Assembly (NCBI RefSeq): GCF_013373865.1
Contig: NC_050472.1
Coordinates: 21,857,136-21,921,135 of the forward strand
Reading direction: 5' to 3'
Length of the DNA stretch: 64,000 nt
From: Monomorium pharaonis
Taxonomy: Eukaryota; Arthropoda; Insecta; Hymenoptera; Formicidae
Each line of letters opens with the position of its first letter. Position 1 is the first letter of the stretch. The position numbers and the translations under genes were made by a program. Shown in pieces: positions 36,300-50,320 of the stretch. Under the pieces are notes generated by a model. The model ran no database searches. It was not told the DNA's origin and saw nothing but the letters and a program-made list of their open reading frames with translations.

Positions 36300-39200
36300 T
36301 GTGTAGAAGAAATGCAAAACATATCACTTGACAGAGTTGGCAATTAATTATTCAGATGTATTACAAAATAACATAACGACCTCCATATTGTTAAAGTCAA
36401 GCGTCAACTATTATTTTTATCCTTTTCGTTGCAAATGAGAAACAAGCTGGCCAATTAGCAGGATTGTTTCAGAAAATACACGACAACGCGATTACCTGTG
36501 AACGCTCGCAAATTATAAAATGTTTCAACCGGTTCAACAATTACGCGGAATGGCCAAGACATACAGTAATTGTTCGCATAATTAATTCTGTTGCGACTCG
36601 CGCTAAAGTACGACATTCTGAACGATACAAATATCGTGCGGTTAGCCAGTTCAAACGCATACAGCTCCACAAAACGATTTCGGACCTATTAACTAGCGGA
36701 TTTGCGCTCACCCCGCATTGTCTACGATGAGCGAGAACTAGAAATGTTGGATTAACGGTGCGCGCGGTCGGCGTATTGTCGGCGTAGTTTCGTTGCACTA
36801 TCGTGTTTGCTTGATTTCCACTGGCCCATGTAACATCCATAGAAATCCAATACCGTTTGTAATATGAAAACACGTAAACACATGTAGCGTGAATCTGCGA
36901 GTGGCAGCGAAACTGATTTGCAAGTACAACTATGAATTAACGCAATGCTTTTATCATAAGGTAAATGACATTGTGTTGTTCGTTTATTCGATCCGCGTAT
37001 TGCATAATTATTACATGATTTGTCCGAGCCATTATCATCGCGTCACGAAGCAGCGAACGTGAAAATTTTACGACATACATATTTATATGCTCTGATTGGA
37101 TATATAAATGTGTGCATTATATATAAAATGTAATTTCATCACGAAAATTTTTAATTGATAGTTTTAAGTTTATTTTTAATTTAATTAAGGAGGATTAATG
37201 GCTATCACAAGATTTACGTATAAAAATACGGATATATTTTTACATTTCTAAACATTTCAATTACTTAAAAAAGACCCTAAAAATATCACGAGTTTATTTG
37301 TGAATTTAGTGAAGTAAGAGAAGCTGATTTTAATATATATTTATTCATTTAACCTTCGATAAAAGGTTTGAAGAAAGGAATAAAAGATTCTATGAAAACG
37401 TAAGAGGTTTTCCAGAGAAATTTATTATGACGAGAGAAAAAAAATGGAACAAATGTTTCTCCATTGCGTATAGAGATCGTGATATTCCGGAAATAGTCAT
37501 AATCTCCAATAATTAAGTTTCACGTATAAACGACGAGTTTGGCATGCGGCCCAACATGTCAATTACTAAAATGGACACCCGATTGATTGATCGAAATGCG
37601 CGGATATGTGTGTCGACATTGTTCTCGGTCACCCAGCTTAGCCATCTATGTGAGCCGCTTGAAGAGTGTTTGGACTGAATTCTATCGAGTTCAAGTGAGT
37701 TGAAACCATTTCCTCGTTCGTTGATATCATTTCACCAGTTTCCCCTCAGAAAAGCATTTCGTCGCTTCTACAGAGAAAATGATTTTCTCTCTCTTTGTTA
37801 ATCCTTCGTTGGATATCGGATTGCGAATATATATAATATATTCATACAATTTGATTTATTTGTATGTGCATTTATTATATGTATGTATGAAGCACATCTA
37901 TATGCATTATTGATACAGCTTCTCTCATATATAGATTTTTGGACTAATTAAAAATTTATTTAATTTATTAAGTTTGCGTTAATTTAATTGGATTATTGGA
38001 TAATAAATTTTCGCAGAAAAAATTTCTTAGAATTCTTCAACGATTGATATTGAAAGAGAATACCTTAATACATTTTAATTATTTTTTATTTTATTTCCCA
38101 TTTGATACCGATTTTTATGCAAATGAATGTTGGAAATTGTACTTTGATATTTCAAATACGTACAATATTTATCCTTTTATCAATAATCAATTAATTTATT
38201 ATGAGTCTTTTGCAACATGCTGATTACCTCTAGATTTTATTATATATTATCTAAAATTAGTAAAGCACAATATCTTTAAATCTTTCCTTTTTAAAGAGAA
38301 AGATACACACACACACATATATAGACGTAATTCTAATCGAGCAACCGTGGGGTTTCATCTCCGCCCCTGATGGATATTCAATCAGACGAGCTAGCGGCGT
38401 CAACTTCCTCCGCTGGAACTAAATAGAATGCCTCATCTTATAGAGACAAATTATTTGCAAATCGGAGAAGCGCAGACTAGCGTGCAAAGATGATTCGCCG
38501 TCGGAAATCTGCGTCGGTCGGGTCTAAATTGCTAATTAGTGGCTACCATTCCAGCAGGCGAGAATTAACTTCCTCAATAGTCACCGCAACGACATTGGGT
38601 GGGCATCCTCATGCACGCGCTCTGTTGCACGTTGATCGGCGATTTCCCATGTGATATCCGATCGGCGCACTTAATAGCGTGCTATCATGTACCGCGGGCA
38701 ACGGATAACGCTTGAGATAAAACTGTACGGATCGTCTCACATTTAACACGCCGAGATTTCATTTATGATGTATTTAATGTATGCTTCATTTGACCAATCT
38801 GAGGTCGACTTTATCTTAGCAAACGTTTAAAAGTCAGAGAGAGAACTGTTATTTATGTTGCAAGTTCTCAGTGCTATTGCTGATATATTTGCAAAGCAAA
38901 GTGCACTTGAAGTTGAATTAAGAATGAGGTTTTACTGCGTTTACATTTCTGACATTAAATTTTCGCGAGAATTTAGCTTTGTCTTTAATGTTTATAGGTA
39001 ATCAAAAAACTGTTTGATCTTTCACGAGAAGAAGTAGAACAGTTCATGTATACGAAAATCAATTCCAAATGCTATCGAAGAGACATTTACAGATGTCTTG
39101 AAAGACATTTAAAGCGACCTGTATTTTCTTTCATTATATCGACTTCCGTTATCTGAAAGAATTTTCTTGATAAAATTGTGTGCCGAATGATATAATTGTT

Positions 39201-41040
39201 TTGCAAGAAAGATTGCACTGCAAAATTCAATCACTTCTTTGTTGAAAATATAATCCCGTTCGTGATTTTTCTCAGAACTGTTACAAACTAATTGTGCGAT
39301 AAACAAGTTAAATTGCTAATTAAGCTTCTACAGCGCGCTTTTAAAGCTCTGGTATTAAGACCAGAAGATGTAACCAGTCATTATCAAATTTTGATTTCTC
39401 TTATTTCTACTATTGCATTACTTTTTACGATCATTAAATAAAAAGAGATATGTTGTTACATATAATAAAATTTGTTTCTTTGGGTGAGGATTTTGCTGCC
39501 TTAAAGAAGCTGCAAATCGTTGTGTGCTAAAATATGCTAAAACGTATTTCGCTGAACGTGTTTTTCTCAATAAAATGATGTCGTTATATTGGAATGACAT
39601 AAACTTGTTATTGTCGCGAACTTTTACGGTAGCAAATCGCCGCTTATTAACGTAACGATGCAGTTGCGTTTTCAAGTAATATTATATTATACTTTCCAAA
39701 AGCAAAAATTTTAAATAAGCTAATTAAATATCTAATCTGCATAAAATTCAGCGCAAAAAAATCAATACATTAATGATATTAAAAAATTTTAGTTATCGCC
39801 TGTAAAAAGACATTTACTAATATAAAGTAAAAGAAACTAAAGATTTTAATTGCAATTTACATAAATTTAGTCCTTGTATAATACAAAAATAAAAAAAGTA
39901 GGAAACTGAAAATGAGAAATTTATTTTCAGAGTTACAAATAAAGATAAATCGTTATTTTAGATTACGATAAATTGTTATTCTTTGTTCTTGAAGAGACTT
40001 AACTTCGGTAGAATTATCGAGAGTCGCGCGCGCGCGTTAAAAGAAACTTAGGAAAAAATAAAAGTAAGAACGGTCGAAAACTTTCGTTATTTTTGCTAAA
40101 AAGATTGATGTAGGATGTAAATAAATGAATGAAGATACTGAGAATCTGAGAAGCTCCCTATATCATACTATTATGTGATATTTTAGACTTGATACTTTCT
40201 AATATTTGTGCATTACGGGAATATTTTAATCTGTGATTCTGGCATAAATCGTTAACCAGTCACGTGCAACTAAAGCTCGCCGACTAAAATTGATTAGTAA
40301 GCTATTTCACGTGAGCGGTAGCTTCATATTTTTCGACGCCCGATGAATTATTCGCGTCGGATGATGAATCATGCTATATTTTTTATTTCTGCATCGTGTA
40401 CGGCCGGATACGTGAAACAAATAAGTGAGTGTTAATTGCGCTGTATCAATAAAAGTGATTGATGGCTCCATCCGCTTTTGCGTAAATCAAACCAAGCGTA
40501 TGTAAATTAATAGCTCCAAAAAATGTTCAAGAAGAAATAAAAATTAAAAAATTCTTTCAGCTATTTTATTATACAATTTTATAATATTTTATTATTGTAC
40601 AATTATTGTACAGATACAATTATTGCACAAATTAATAGTAAAAATAATTAAAAATTCTTCTACGATTATAAGCAGCATATCATACATATGAATTAATATA
40701 AATTTAAAAACAGAATTGTAACATAAAAAAAATTTAATTTGACATATATATGGGAAATTATATATTTTATGGCACCTAAACATATTTTATCATAAGTAAA
40801 AATGCGCGCATATCAGTTTTTTGTTACAAGAGCAAGTCACGAGTTCTTTTTCTGCATTCTCGAGTTATCGATTTCTTTTTAAAAATAAATATGATCAAAA
40901 TGCTGTTTACGTTTGGAAATCTTTATCTTAATATTCAACGTGTTTATAAATTGAAGTTCTATTTTCAGACAATACTTGAAAGAAGATTATTTGTTAATTA
41001 TTAATAGCAATGTTACATGTTCTTTTTTAAATTAAAGTGC
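36300..41040. other. Non-coding stretch with GC-richer patches
   Basis: GC-richer patches at about 36,440-36,940, 37,540-37,760 and 38,340-38,770. The first holds overlapping frames on both strands (36,455-36,873) of unremarkable composition. CA repeat near 38,308 and (CG)n near 40,030. No gene or RNA recognised. Confidence 0.5.
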
Positions 41041-41055
41041 TTAAACTTGAGAATT

Positions 41056-41097
41056 TTTGTTACAAAGCATTCTGTTACGAGAATGCTTTGTAACAAA
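41056..41097. repeat. Perfect 18-bp stem hairpin
   Basis: TTTGTTACAAAGCATTCT, a 6-nt loop GTTACG, then its exact reverse complement. It sits at the sharp border between AT-rich sequence and a CpG-richer patch (41,090-41,520). It could be a cruciform, a solo inverted repeat or a short structured RNA. No tRNA or known RNA fold is seen. Confidence 0.9.
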
Positions 41098-44000
41098 CAT
41101 TCGGCGACCGTCGGATATGCTGCAATCTACTCGTCCCATTTTCATTATTTTCTGCTTCGTGCACCACATATTTCCTAAGCTAAACCATTGCGTGTACAAG
41201 CTGTTTCGCCGCGAATCCAGCGGGGAGAAACCACCGGCGAAATCTACGTGGTTGGAAAAAATATGGGTATATCGCTGATTCCCATCCAAGCGAATGAATG
41301 CGCGTCTCGTAGGCGATAAGCGCGGGAAACAGGATTGACGTAAAAGTTCCGCGATATTTCTCCCCGTGTAAATCGCGGGGAACGAGATGTACGAGGAGTA
41401 GGCGGAAAACAAAACGGTCGCGTTGTAAGATGAAAGGAAGGGAAGCTGCTGGGGATTGCATAAATTTTCAGACTGATAAAGCTTGATGTGCCGTATTATA
41501 TTCGTCCTCATCCAAATTTATCCCCATTCTGGAGAGAACAAGCGTTATGCAAGACAAAAACCCGGAGCTAAGAATAACGAAATGTGTCATAACCGATTTC
41601 TCCAAAGAGCGATCTAATCATTCATAACTTTTTGGAAAAACATTTTGAGACAATGTAACGCGTTTAAAGTCTAAATCGCTGATGATAACTCGCTCGATAT
41701 GTATGAATCAGATTTATCAGATTTCATTTATCATACATTTATTCTTATTCTTATTATATATTTATTTATTTCTATACTCTTATTTTTTACCTTACTCTAT
41801 TCTCTCTTTCTTTGTATGCAAGATTACTTATCAAAATTTGGTTAATAATAATACTCTTTTATCTAATACAGTCATCTTAATGCCCAAATAAAAGACATTC
41901 CATATTTTGTTATAATTTTTTAATGCATTCATAAATATTAAGGTATTTATAAATCCTTCGGAGCTATTATTTAAATAGAATACGGTAAGAGCTATTTACA
42001 TGTGCTTCCTACGATTACTGAACTAGTGATTTTAGTCAAGAGTGATTAAGTACGTTTTCTACATCTTGATCTAAAATTAGTGAACGAGGAAGTATGATCT
42101 GTGCGATTTCCATGTCAGGTACAAATGGCTCACAGTGTCGTCTTCTGAAAAATGTGCTCCGCGCACGCAATCCTTTAATTATTTTAACCATCTAGGCTCT
42201 AGGTACAGATTGTGTTAGCGTTACATCTAAATTCGGGATATGTCACGTTTGCGAATATGTTTTTTTTCCATAAATTGTGATACCTATGCTATAAAATGTT
42301 ATAATTTCAAATCAAACCCTATCTTCCCTTTTTTTTCACTTTGTAACAAACAATTATAACCTCGTAATTTAGATCTAAATAATAAATCGTGTTACTGTTA
42401 CTATTACGTGGTGCCAGTTAAAAAGTTACGATGCATTCATTTCCAAAGCAGAAGAGAAATCTGATATTCTCTTGAGTAACGTAATAACAGCCGATGCTAA
42501 TTGAGGTCTCGTTAAGAGACAGAGATAAATCCTTTTCTTTTATACAGTCTTATTGGATTTACTAATCAATTCAGTTCATCAAATTATACTCTTTGTACCT
42601 TTGACATTGTCTAACAGTGCGTTGTAATGTAAATTGAGTAAAAAGTAAATGTCAAAATAAACCTTTTATTATTTAGACTTCATACTCTTTCTTATCATTT
42701 TTTTCTAAATTAACTAAAGACTCTTTATTCCAAAGTAGTAAGAAAAATTTTATTAAAGGCTAGTGAGAAGAGTTTTTAAAATGTTTATTTCATCATGGAC
42801 TTATTGAGAGATAACGATATCATCGTGCAATCGTTATCGTGAACATTGGAAATGAAGAAAATAATGTGCTGAAAAGAGCGTTGTCAATCTGATAAGTATC
42901 GCGTGTCGCTACTGAACTCATGAATATGTATTAAGTTTCACTGCAATGTATACTTCTTTGAGTTGCGTTAATATATGGAAAATATGTTATCGATGAAAAA
43001 CACACGAGAAAGAAAAAGAATAGCGAAGGTATTTTTCATAAAAAAAGTAATTCAAACGCAATTTTAATTTCAAAAAGAAACTGAAAACTTTAATTTAATT
43101 TATAATAGAATTATTAACATAATGGTTTTGTTTATCTAATACGTTCTCTGTTCTTGCCACTTTCAGTTTGATATTCGCTGTCGTATGTGAAAGTTTTTAA
43201 CAATCCTGATATTTGCTTTTCGATTTTATATTTGACGTTAGAAACCTGTGAGTTTTCGAAGAAACATGTACATTGGTACGTTTTTAATTGTTAATTGTAT
43301 TTATTGTTATTTTTATTTTTAGTGTTTAATCTATAAATTGTTGGCGCAGTCCCATGGACTTATTATCGTTTCTAGAGCTCAAGTATTGTATTTACCCTTA
43401 AAAAGGGCCTAAAGTTAAAGACCGAAATGTTATGTTAATTGCTGAATAAATCTATGCTAATTTTGTGGACAAGAAAGTTTTATTATTTATTGTTAATTAT
43501 ATCACTAGCAATAATAAAGTTGAAAACTTGTTTATCTTATTGCATTTATAAAATACGCTACATTTTTTGTTGGAATAGAAAATCAGGAGATAATGATAAT
43601 GAACCGTATAGCGGTAACATTATTTCACTTTTAATTAAAATAACGGTCTAGCAAAAAAGAGAATTATCGTGTGAAATGTAATTGTAATGACGCTCTTTGA
43701 CGAAAACCGTGCACGGTTAATTTCATCGAGATATTATGGCGAAAACACATTAAATATTATACGCCTACCCGCGTTTGATCTTTCGGTTAAAATTAATCTG
43801 ATGATCGTATGCAACAGTCTGCCTTAATGATAGATGTTTATAGAGCACGTGACGTATGTATATATTATATATGCCAGTATTGTATCGCGTGTATTAGATT
43901 CGCGTATAGTTTCAATGTAGTCAATATTTAGTTAATTAAACATGGAATTTTATGTTACTTGAACATTACAAGTTGTTCTTTATCTGGAGTTATTCTATCA

Positions 44001-45228
44001 TAAATGTAGCTTTTTATTTAGCGCAATAATATAAATCATCTTCTTTCACATAAACATTTCAATATATGTATATTGACATATATTTCGTGTTATAATATGA
44101 TTTTTATGGGCTTTGGCATAAAAGATGTAAAATAAATAAAATTACATTATTTTGTTATACTATTGTTAACCATTTTGTAGTTTTAATTGTTGTTGCAGAA
44201 ACGAAATTAAATATCTCTGATCGCATGTAAAATTATACCATGTCAATATTATTGCCTCTTTAGCACTTAAAAAATTATTTGTATAAGAATCCACAGCATT
44301 TTTATGCTTAATGACCATATTTTCTTTTACGGGAAGAGATATTTGAAGTGAAAATGACAATTTTGGTCAGACGGGATTTCATGTAAAACAATTTTTTAAC
44401 GCTTCGTTTGTTGCGATCAAGTGTTTTCGCCTCATAGCTTTATATATATAAAAAACTCTATAAATTCGCTAAAAAAGAGAAAAAGAATACAAGTTTAGAT
44501 ATATTACTATGAGAATGCTTGTCACTCAAGAAACATTTTGATAATATTAACACTATTGAGTTCGGTGATAATATCGGTGTCTATTGACGTCGGAATGCTA
44601 TTGATCGAGCACAAAGCATGACTGTCAGAAATTAAATTTCTTATGTGAGATCTTAATGCATATGCATCAGAAAGCATGGTTTTAGAATGAGATCCTACAT
44701 GGCAGTAGTTTAGGTCAACCTGCATAACGACATCTGCGCGTGCACAATAATTTCAGTTGCGTTACTTTGCATTCGCAATTGAAGAAAATAATACACTTTG
44801 CATTGCAATTTGCAATACGAAACTAATAATTAATTTTCTAACATGTTGCAGCGTAGCAATATAAAATAAAATATATTCACATTTAAATTATAAATATAGA
44901 ATTTTCTCTCGTTTTCTCTTGCTCTCTTCAGTTATATGCAAGCGATTAAATGTCAAATAAAGCTTCCTGTTTATAGCATTTATACAACTGGTAGCGTACA
45001 TATACTTATTCTGTAATGGCCACATTTTCTAGGACATAATCATAAATATAAAGCGCGGAGTTCGTCGTGCCACACGCGAAGGGAGATTTTTTTGCGTTTC
45101 ATTTGCGTTTTATTTGCCTGGCCTTGACAATACTATCACAGTCATTTGCAAAAAGATATTTATTATCGACAGTAGTACTTAGATAAATCTTAATCCGTAC
45201 TTAACATGAGAAAAACTTAAACATGCAA
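41098..45228. other. Non-coding stretch
   Basis: CpG-richer patch at 41,090-41,520 with overlapping frames on both strands and no domain; the rest is AT-rich. No gene recognised. Confidence 0.55.
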
Positions 45229-45950
45229 TATAATATTGGTTGTAACGATAACAGAGTTTTAATTGTTTTACGATTTTTACGTGGTACGATAAAAAGTTCT
45301 GTTCTTTTATTCCGTATAGCCCAAAACTGTACTCGGAATTTGGAAATGTTACTTTGTAAAAGTAATGTGTTAACATTACTTATTACTAATTTTAAAAAGT
45401 ACCGCGTTATTGTTACCCTTTCCTAAAAGTGACGGCTCGTTACTTTTTTATATTAATGCTAAAAATTAAGATACGTTTTTAAATTTACATTACTTAATAA
45501 TTCAGATTAAAATTTTAAAAATTTGTAAATCTAAACTGGTTTTTCCTTATACTAAACTCAGAAATTTATAGTTCACATTACATACCTACTTTCAGAGTAA
45601 GACTATTAGGATGCAGCCTAAGCATGAAATACAAAATATTTCTCAATACTTTAAATATATACATTGTAAAATATAAAAATGTGAACAAAACTTATAATTT
45701 TATTTAATATAATGCATAACTTTTAATTTAATGCGCCGATTACGATATGCATTTGCGCACTAAAGATGCGCGAATCTATTAAGTAGATATAAAGATAATA
45801 TAAAGATAAAGTAACAATAAAAATGATGGCTAAATTTGTTAGTATAAAAATATTACGACATTACCGTTACAATTACGGAAAAAATATTGTTATTAAAAAC
45901 AAATAACGATAACTACAACGGCGTTACAAGTATAACGCGTTATTTCTAAA
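45229..45950. repeat. Degenerate GTAACG/CGTTAC-rich interspersed repeat
   Basis: Recurring TGTAACGATAAC, GTACCGCGTTATTGTTAC, CTCGTTACTTTTT, ATTACCGTTACAATTACGG, GGCGTTACAAGT and AACGCGTTATTTC motifs concentrate here in both orientations. This resembles the ends of old DNA-transposon repeats rich in GTAAC, but I cannot place both termini or a target duplication. Confidence 0.35.
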
Positions 45951-48900
45951 CTCTCAATTCTAAGTTAAAGAATTAGAGGAAATGATCTTGTAATCAAATT
46001 TGTACTAAATTTTTTTATAAAAAAAAATTTTTGTATCGTAAATTGAAAAAAAGTGTAGTTTCTAGATATATTGCACACTCCTGATATTCAAATAATATAT
46101 CTCTATTTTATCTCAATGCCTCTAGGATGTCCGAAAGATGACTGTATACTGAGGAGGAGAGGGCGCAGTAGCTTTGAAGGTTGCTGCCGCCTCGGTTTGA
46201 TGGAATGGAGATGAACGGCACCGAAAGTAGCCTGAACGGCACCGAAGTTAATCGTACTTCCGCGCCGATTTTTACCATCGGCACAGACTTCATTACGCAA
46301 TGGTAAGAGCATATGTACATCTTTTATTCAGAACGGCCAGATTGGTGCATAGCCGCGGAATGCGGCTACGTGTGAAACCATAAATGAATTTAACTTTCCG
46401 CAATGCCAGGTAGTCCCTTGGGGTTTTTGCAAATTTTAGCATATAGACAACGTGTTGCACAGAGTTACAGTTTCTATTTGCGCACAACCGTCAACGCAGC
46501 TAATGCGCATACGACGCAACACGCCAGTTATTCTACGTGTATTATTATAATTTTAATGTGTTAACAGAACTGCAGATTGCTCGAATTAAAAATTTGGAAT
46601 TGTTGGATTTTATCTGCTGCAAATGCGCATGATAATCCTTTGGGAGATTTGTAAACCGCAGAAAAAGTAGCGCCATCGAAACTGTATCCGCGAAAAAGTA
46701 GTATTAGCAAAATTATTATTATATATTAGCAACAAAGGACATATTTAACATTTATTTTGAACATATACTTTTTGTCCTTTTTCCTCTCTTCCTCACTATA
46801 CAATTATTTTTCGTTAAAATTATTTTAAAATTATAACATGTGCGTGCGGAAGCTGCGATGTTTTATGCTTCTTGTATCGGGGTTTTTCGTGTCTACAGCG
46901 GATTGCTCTTAAATCCTTTTCGCTGACGTGTACTTGACACTATGTAACACCATTCGTTCCATCGATCCCCAACATCCCCGAAGGATTTTGCGCTATGGGA
47001 AATGCGGGATAGACAGATCGATGGCACAAAGTCAATGTTAATAAGATGACAGTAACCGACATTATTACAGTTAGCTTGCTAATAAATTTATTATATATTC
47101 TCTTGTATATATATATATATATATATATTAGATAAAAGAAATAACGTGAATTATAAAATAAGTATATAACAAATCCTCAAAATTATTCTTATAAATAACA
47201 TTAATCATTTAAATTAAAAGAAAATTTTTTACAATATTTGGAGTGGGACGAGAAATTCTTACTTCTACGATTCAGCTACAATCGAATAAGACTCATCTTT
47301 AATTAGTTATGTTTTCATATTAGTCAATGTTTTTTTATTATTGATCAATCATTCAATTCTTCAAAGATATAGCAATTGTAATGCTATATTGCGATGGATA
47401 TATTACAAACTAAATAAATTTTGTTTATTTGTTTTAATGAGATTGAATCTTGTATTCGCTCGTCTGTTGCGCACGCATCTCACATAAATTGTCATAATCA
47501 AAACTTGCGAGATAACAACAGTCTGTTTTAGCGTAAATGCAAGAACGTCTGATTAGATTTACGAGACTGCACCTTGCGAAAGGACACGGGAATGAGAGGT
47601 TGTTGCTGTAAATGCGTTTAGATAAGCGATTCGTCATTTGGCGGAGAATGGCCCTCTTGAATTCCAAGCAGCTTCGCCAAGTTGCCGCTACCTCTGGAAC
47701 TGCTCATTATCGAGGGGTAATAACATCACGCGGCGCGTCTTATACAGCCAACGGTCGTCGTTTGTGTTCCTTACTTCGTTGGGAATATCAAGGCTAAAGG
47801 AAATGAACTCTCACCAGGGACAAAATTGAAGTAAAAAAAAAATTCCCTCGAGAAGTCGTCCTCTTTTCGAGACAAGATTTTTCTTCGGGCTCTTTTCCAC
47901 CTTAATCACGTCGAATGGCCAAATGATCATGAATTTTTAAAGAATCGTTATAATTATAATTATTTCTTCTCCACACATTTGCATAATAATTAAAATTGAT
48001 TAAAATTCTTGAATTAATCAGCTTTTTATCGACATAATTTTAATATTAATTTAAAACTTTTAAAGATTGAATGCTTTTCGTCGATATGCTTCGAGACACA
48101 TTACAAACAACGAAGGGAAATGGATATTTATTTAGGATTATAAGCGACTTCACATTGCATATCAATCCTCTTTTTCATGTTTTTTTCCTATAAATCTGTG
48201 TTTTCAAATATTATTATAAACGTTATTATGAATGTATATTTCGTTGAACATTATTTAACTTAAAATGTTACTGCTACAAACTGCTACTTATTGTCATAGT
48301 CGCGTGCATGCATAAATACGTTTGATGTGATGACATTTCAAGACAGACCATTTGTGTACATCATAATCGACATTTTACGCAAAGTGGATTAACACGGTCG
48401 AACTTTCATCAGACGCCGTGTGTATCGCCGCGGCTGTACAATGGTCTGCAATAGTCTATATAGTTACCGTATATGCATATGATAGCAGAAGCATTTGTGG
48501 GAGCTGACGGATAAAACTCGCGTAAACCAATCCGGGCCAAATTACATCCTTGACCTAGCAGGGCCACGGTAATCTGGCAATGTGACGTGGTGAAGCACGC
48601 GCCTGAGTTAGTCTGATGGACTGCTCGACCGAATACGTTAGCACAACCGTACGGACGTTGGTCATTATTTAACAAAAGAAAAAGCCGATGTCGTGCAACG
48701 ACGCGGAATCACGCGAGCGACGTCGAACGTCGTTTGTTGGCGTGCACGCGATTGAGGTGAAAATTTCGAATGTTGCGTGAGCCGACGATGTTGGCGGCGG
48801 TGAAAATCGTTCACTAGAGCAGATCAATGTATGTCACAGCACATATAAAATCCTCGTGTCAATTGAGAGCGAGAGTTATACCTAAAACCGAGAGAATTGC

Positions 48901-50211
48901 GATGGTCGGGGTTTTAATTGGTAGCGCGGAGTTTTAATTAACATGTAATATAAAGTTTTAATTCTACATCATAGAAGACTGTAGATCGTAGAATTAGACA
49001 AGAAGACTGAAATTTGATTTTAAAAAACGACGACGACGATATATAGTTTTGCAATCTGTATATTTATGATTATGTAACGCTCTGTATATACTCATTAACA
49101 TATGTCAGTGTTGCATTACATTTGAAATATTCAATGACCTGATCGTAGCAGGTGGATCGAAGTCGAAGTCTCTTTTATATACATAAAACGAGTATATTAT
49201 GAAGTTTGTGACATGTTAGGTTACACTTCCCGGAAATATCGATTTCCATCGTAACCGGTCGAAGTGACAGACTGATATTTTGCATCCTTTGTAACGTAAA
49301 ATGTAACGAAGAACAATTCTTCTGTTATTATACGCATTTATTAATGCCCTTTTATAATAAAATTTAACTGATCTATAACAATGGTCTGGAATGCCCATTG
49401 TTTTAAGACTAAAATAATCCTTCTTATACCTTATATCTTTTATTTTGTAAACTTTAGATTTATTAAATAAACGTAAACGTTATTTGAAAATAAAGAAATT
49501 TAATATAATAACTTTAAAATAAATAAGGTGCATCAAAAAATGTTGAAAAAATTTATTAATTAATTAATTAAAAATAATAGTACTCTTTATGATATAAGTT
49601 TTTAACAATATAGACAAAATAATCTTTTACAGTATAATCATTTTAATATTAACGTTGTAGTGAACATGCCTTAAATATTCGTAAATAACCAGAATTGGTA
49701 ATTGTATCGCATAAAAAATGTGACAAAATAAAAGAAGGTGGGCAAAGTTAAAAAAAAACGACTTTGAAAGATACAGGCACTATATGAGTAAAATATAGCG
49801 AGTCGATGGCATTCGGTATTCCCATCTTTTAGCGCGACGACGTTGCATGTTAAAATGGAACAGAGCCATTAAATGGATCGACTGTTGCATCCAACACGAG
49901 GCGGCTGCTATTGTTTCGTTTAACTGTGTGAATGACACTCTGTAAAAGCGCAACTGGCAACGTACCGTCTAACTAGATGATGCATGCGATTAGCACTACG
50001 CTATTATAACGTGGCGATCAATTGTCGTATTACTTTCTGTTCGCTAAGGAATTCTATCCAGTTATGTCTGGGAGGGAGAGGGGGGAGGGGGTCGTTTATT
50101 CTATTTTTATTTTATTTGCTTTGGTTTTCCAGATTAACATTCTGAAACTGTATAACATGCGAAAAATCCATTATATTATCAGAATTTACAAAATAAAGTT
50201 TATTTATGGTT
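45951..50211. other. Non-coding stretch with GC-richer patches
   Basis: Patches at 46,130-46,520, 47,440-47,920, 48,290-48,900 and 49,800-50,040 alternate with AT-rich DNA. There is an (AT)n run at 47,106-47,128. Open frames here lie within the patches, overlap one another and lack domains. Confidence 0.5.
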
Positions 50212-50228
50212 TTTCTTCTCTCTTTCTA

Positions 50229-50304
<76 letters not shown>

Positions 50305-50320
50305 TCTCTTTCTCTCCTCC
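50212..50320. repeat. (CT)n microsatellite
   Basis: About 109 bases of nearly pure TC dinucleotides with TTTC interruptions. The serine/leucine/phenylalanine-repeat frames over it are artefacts. Confidence 0.95.
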
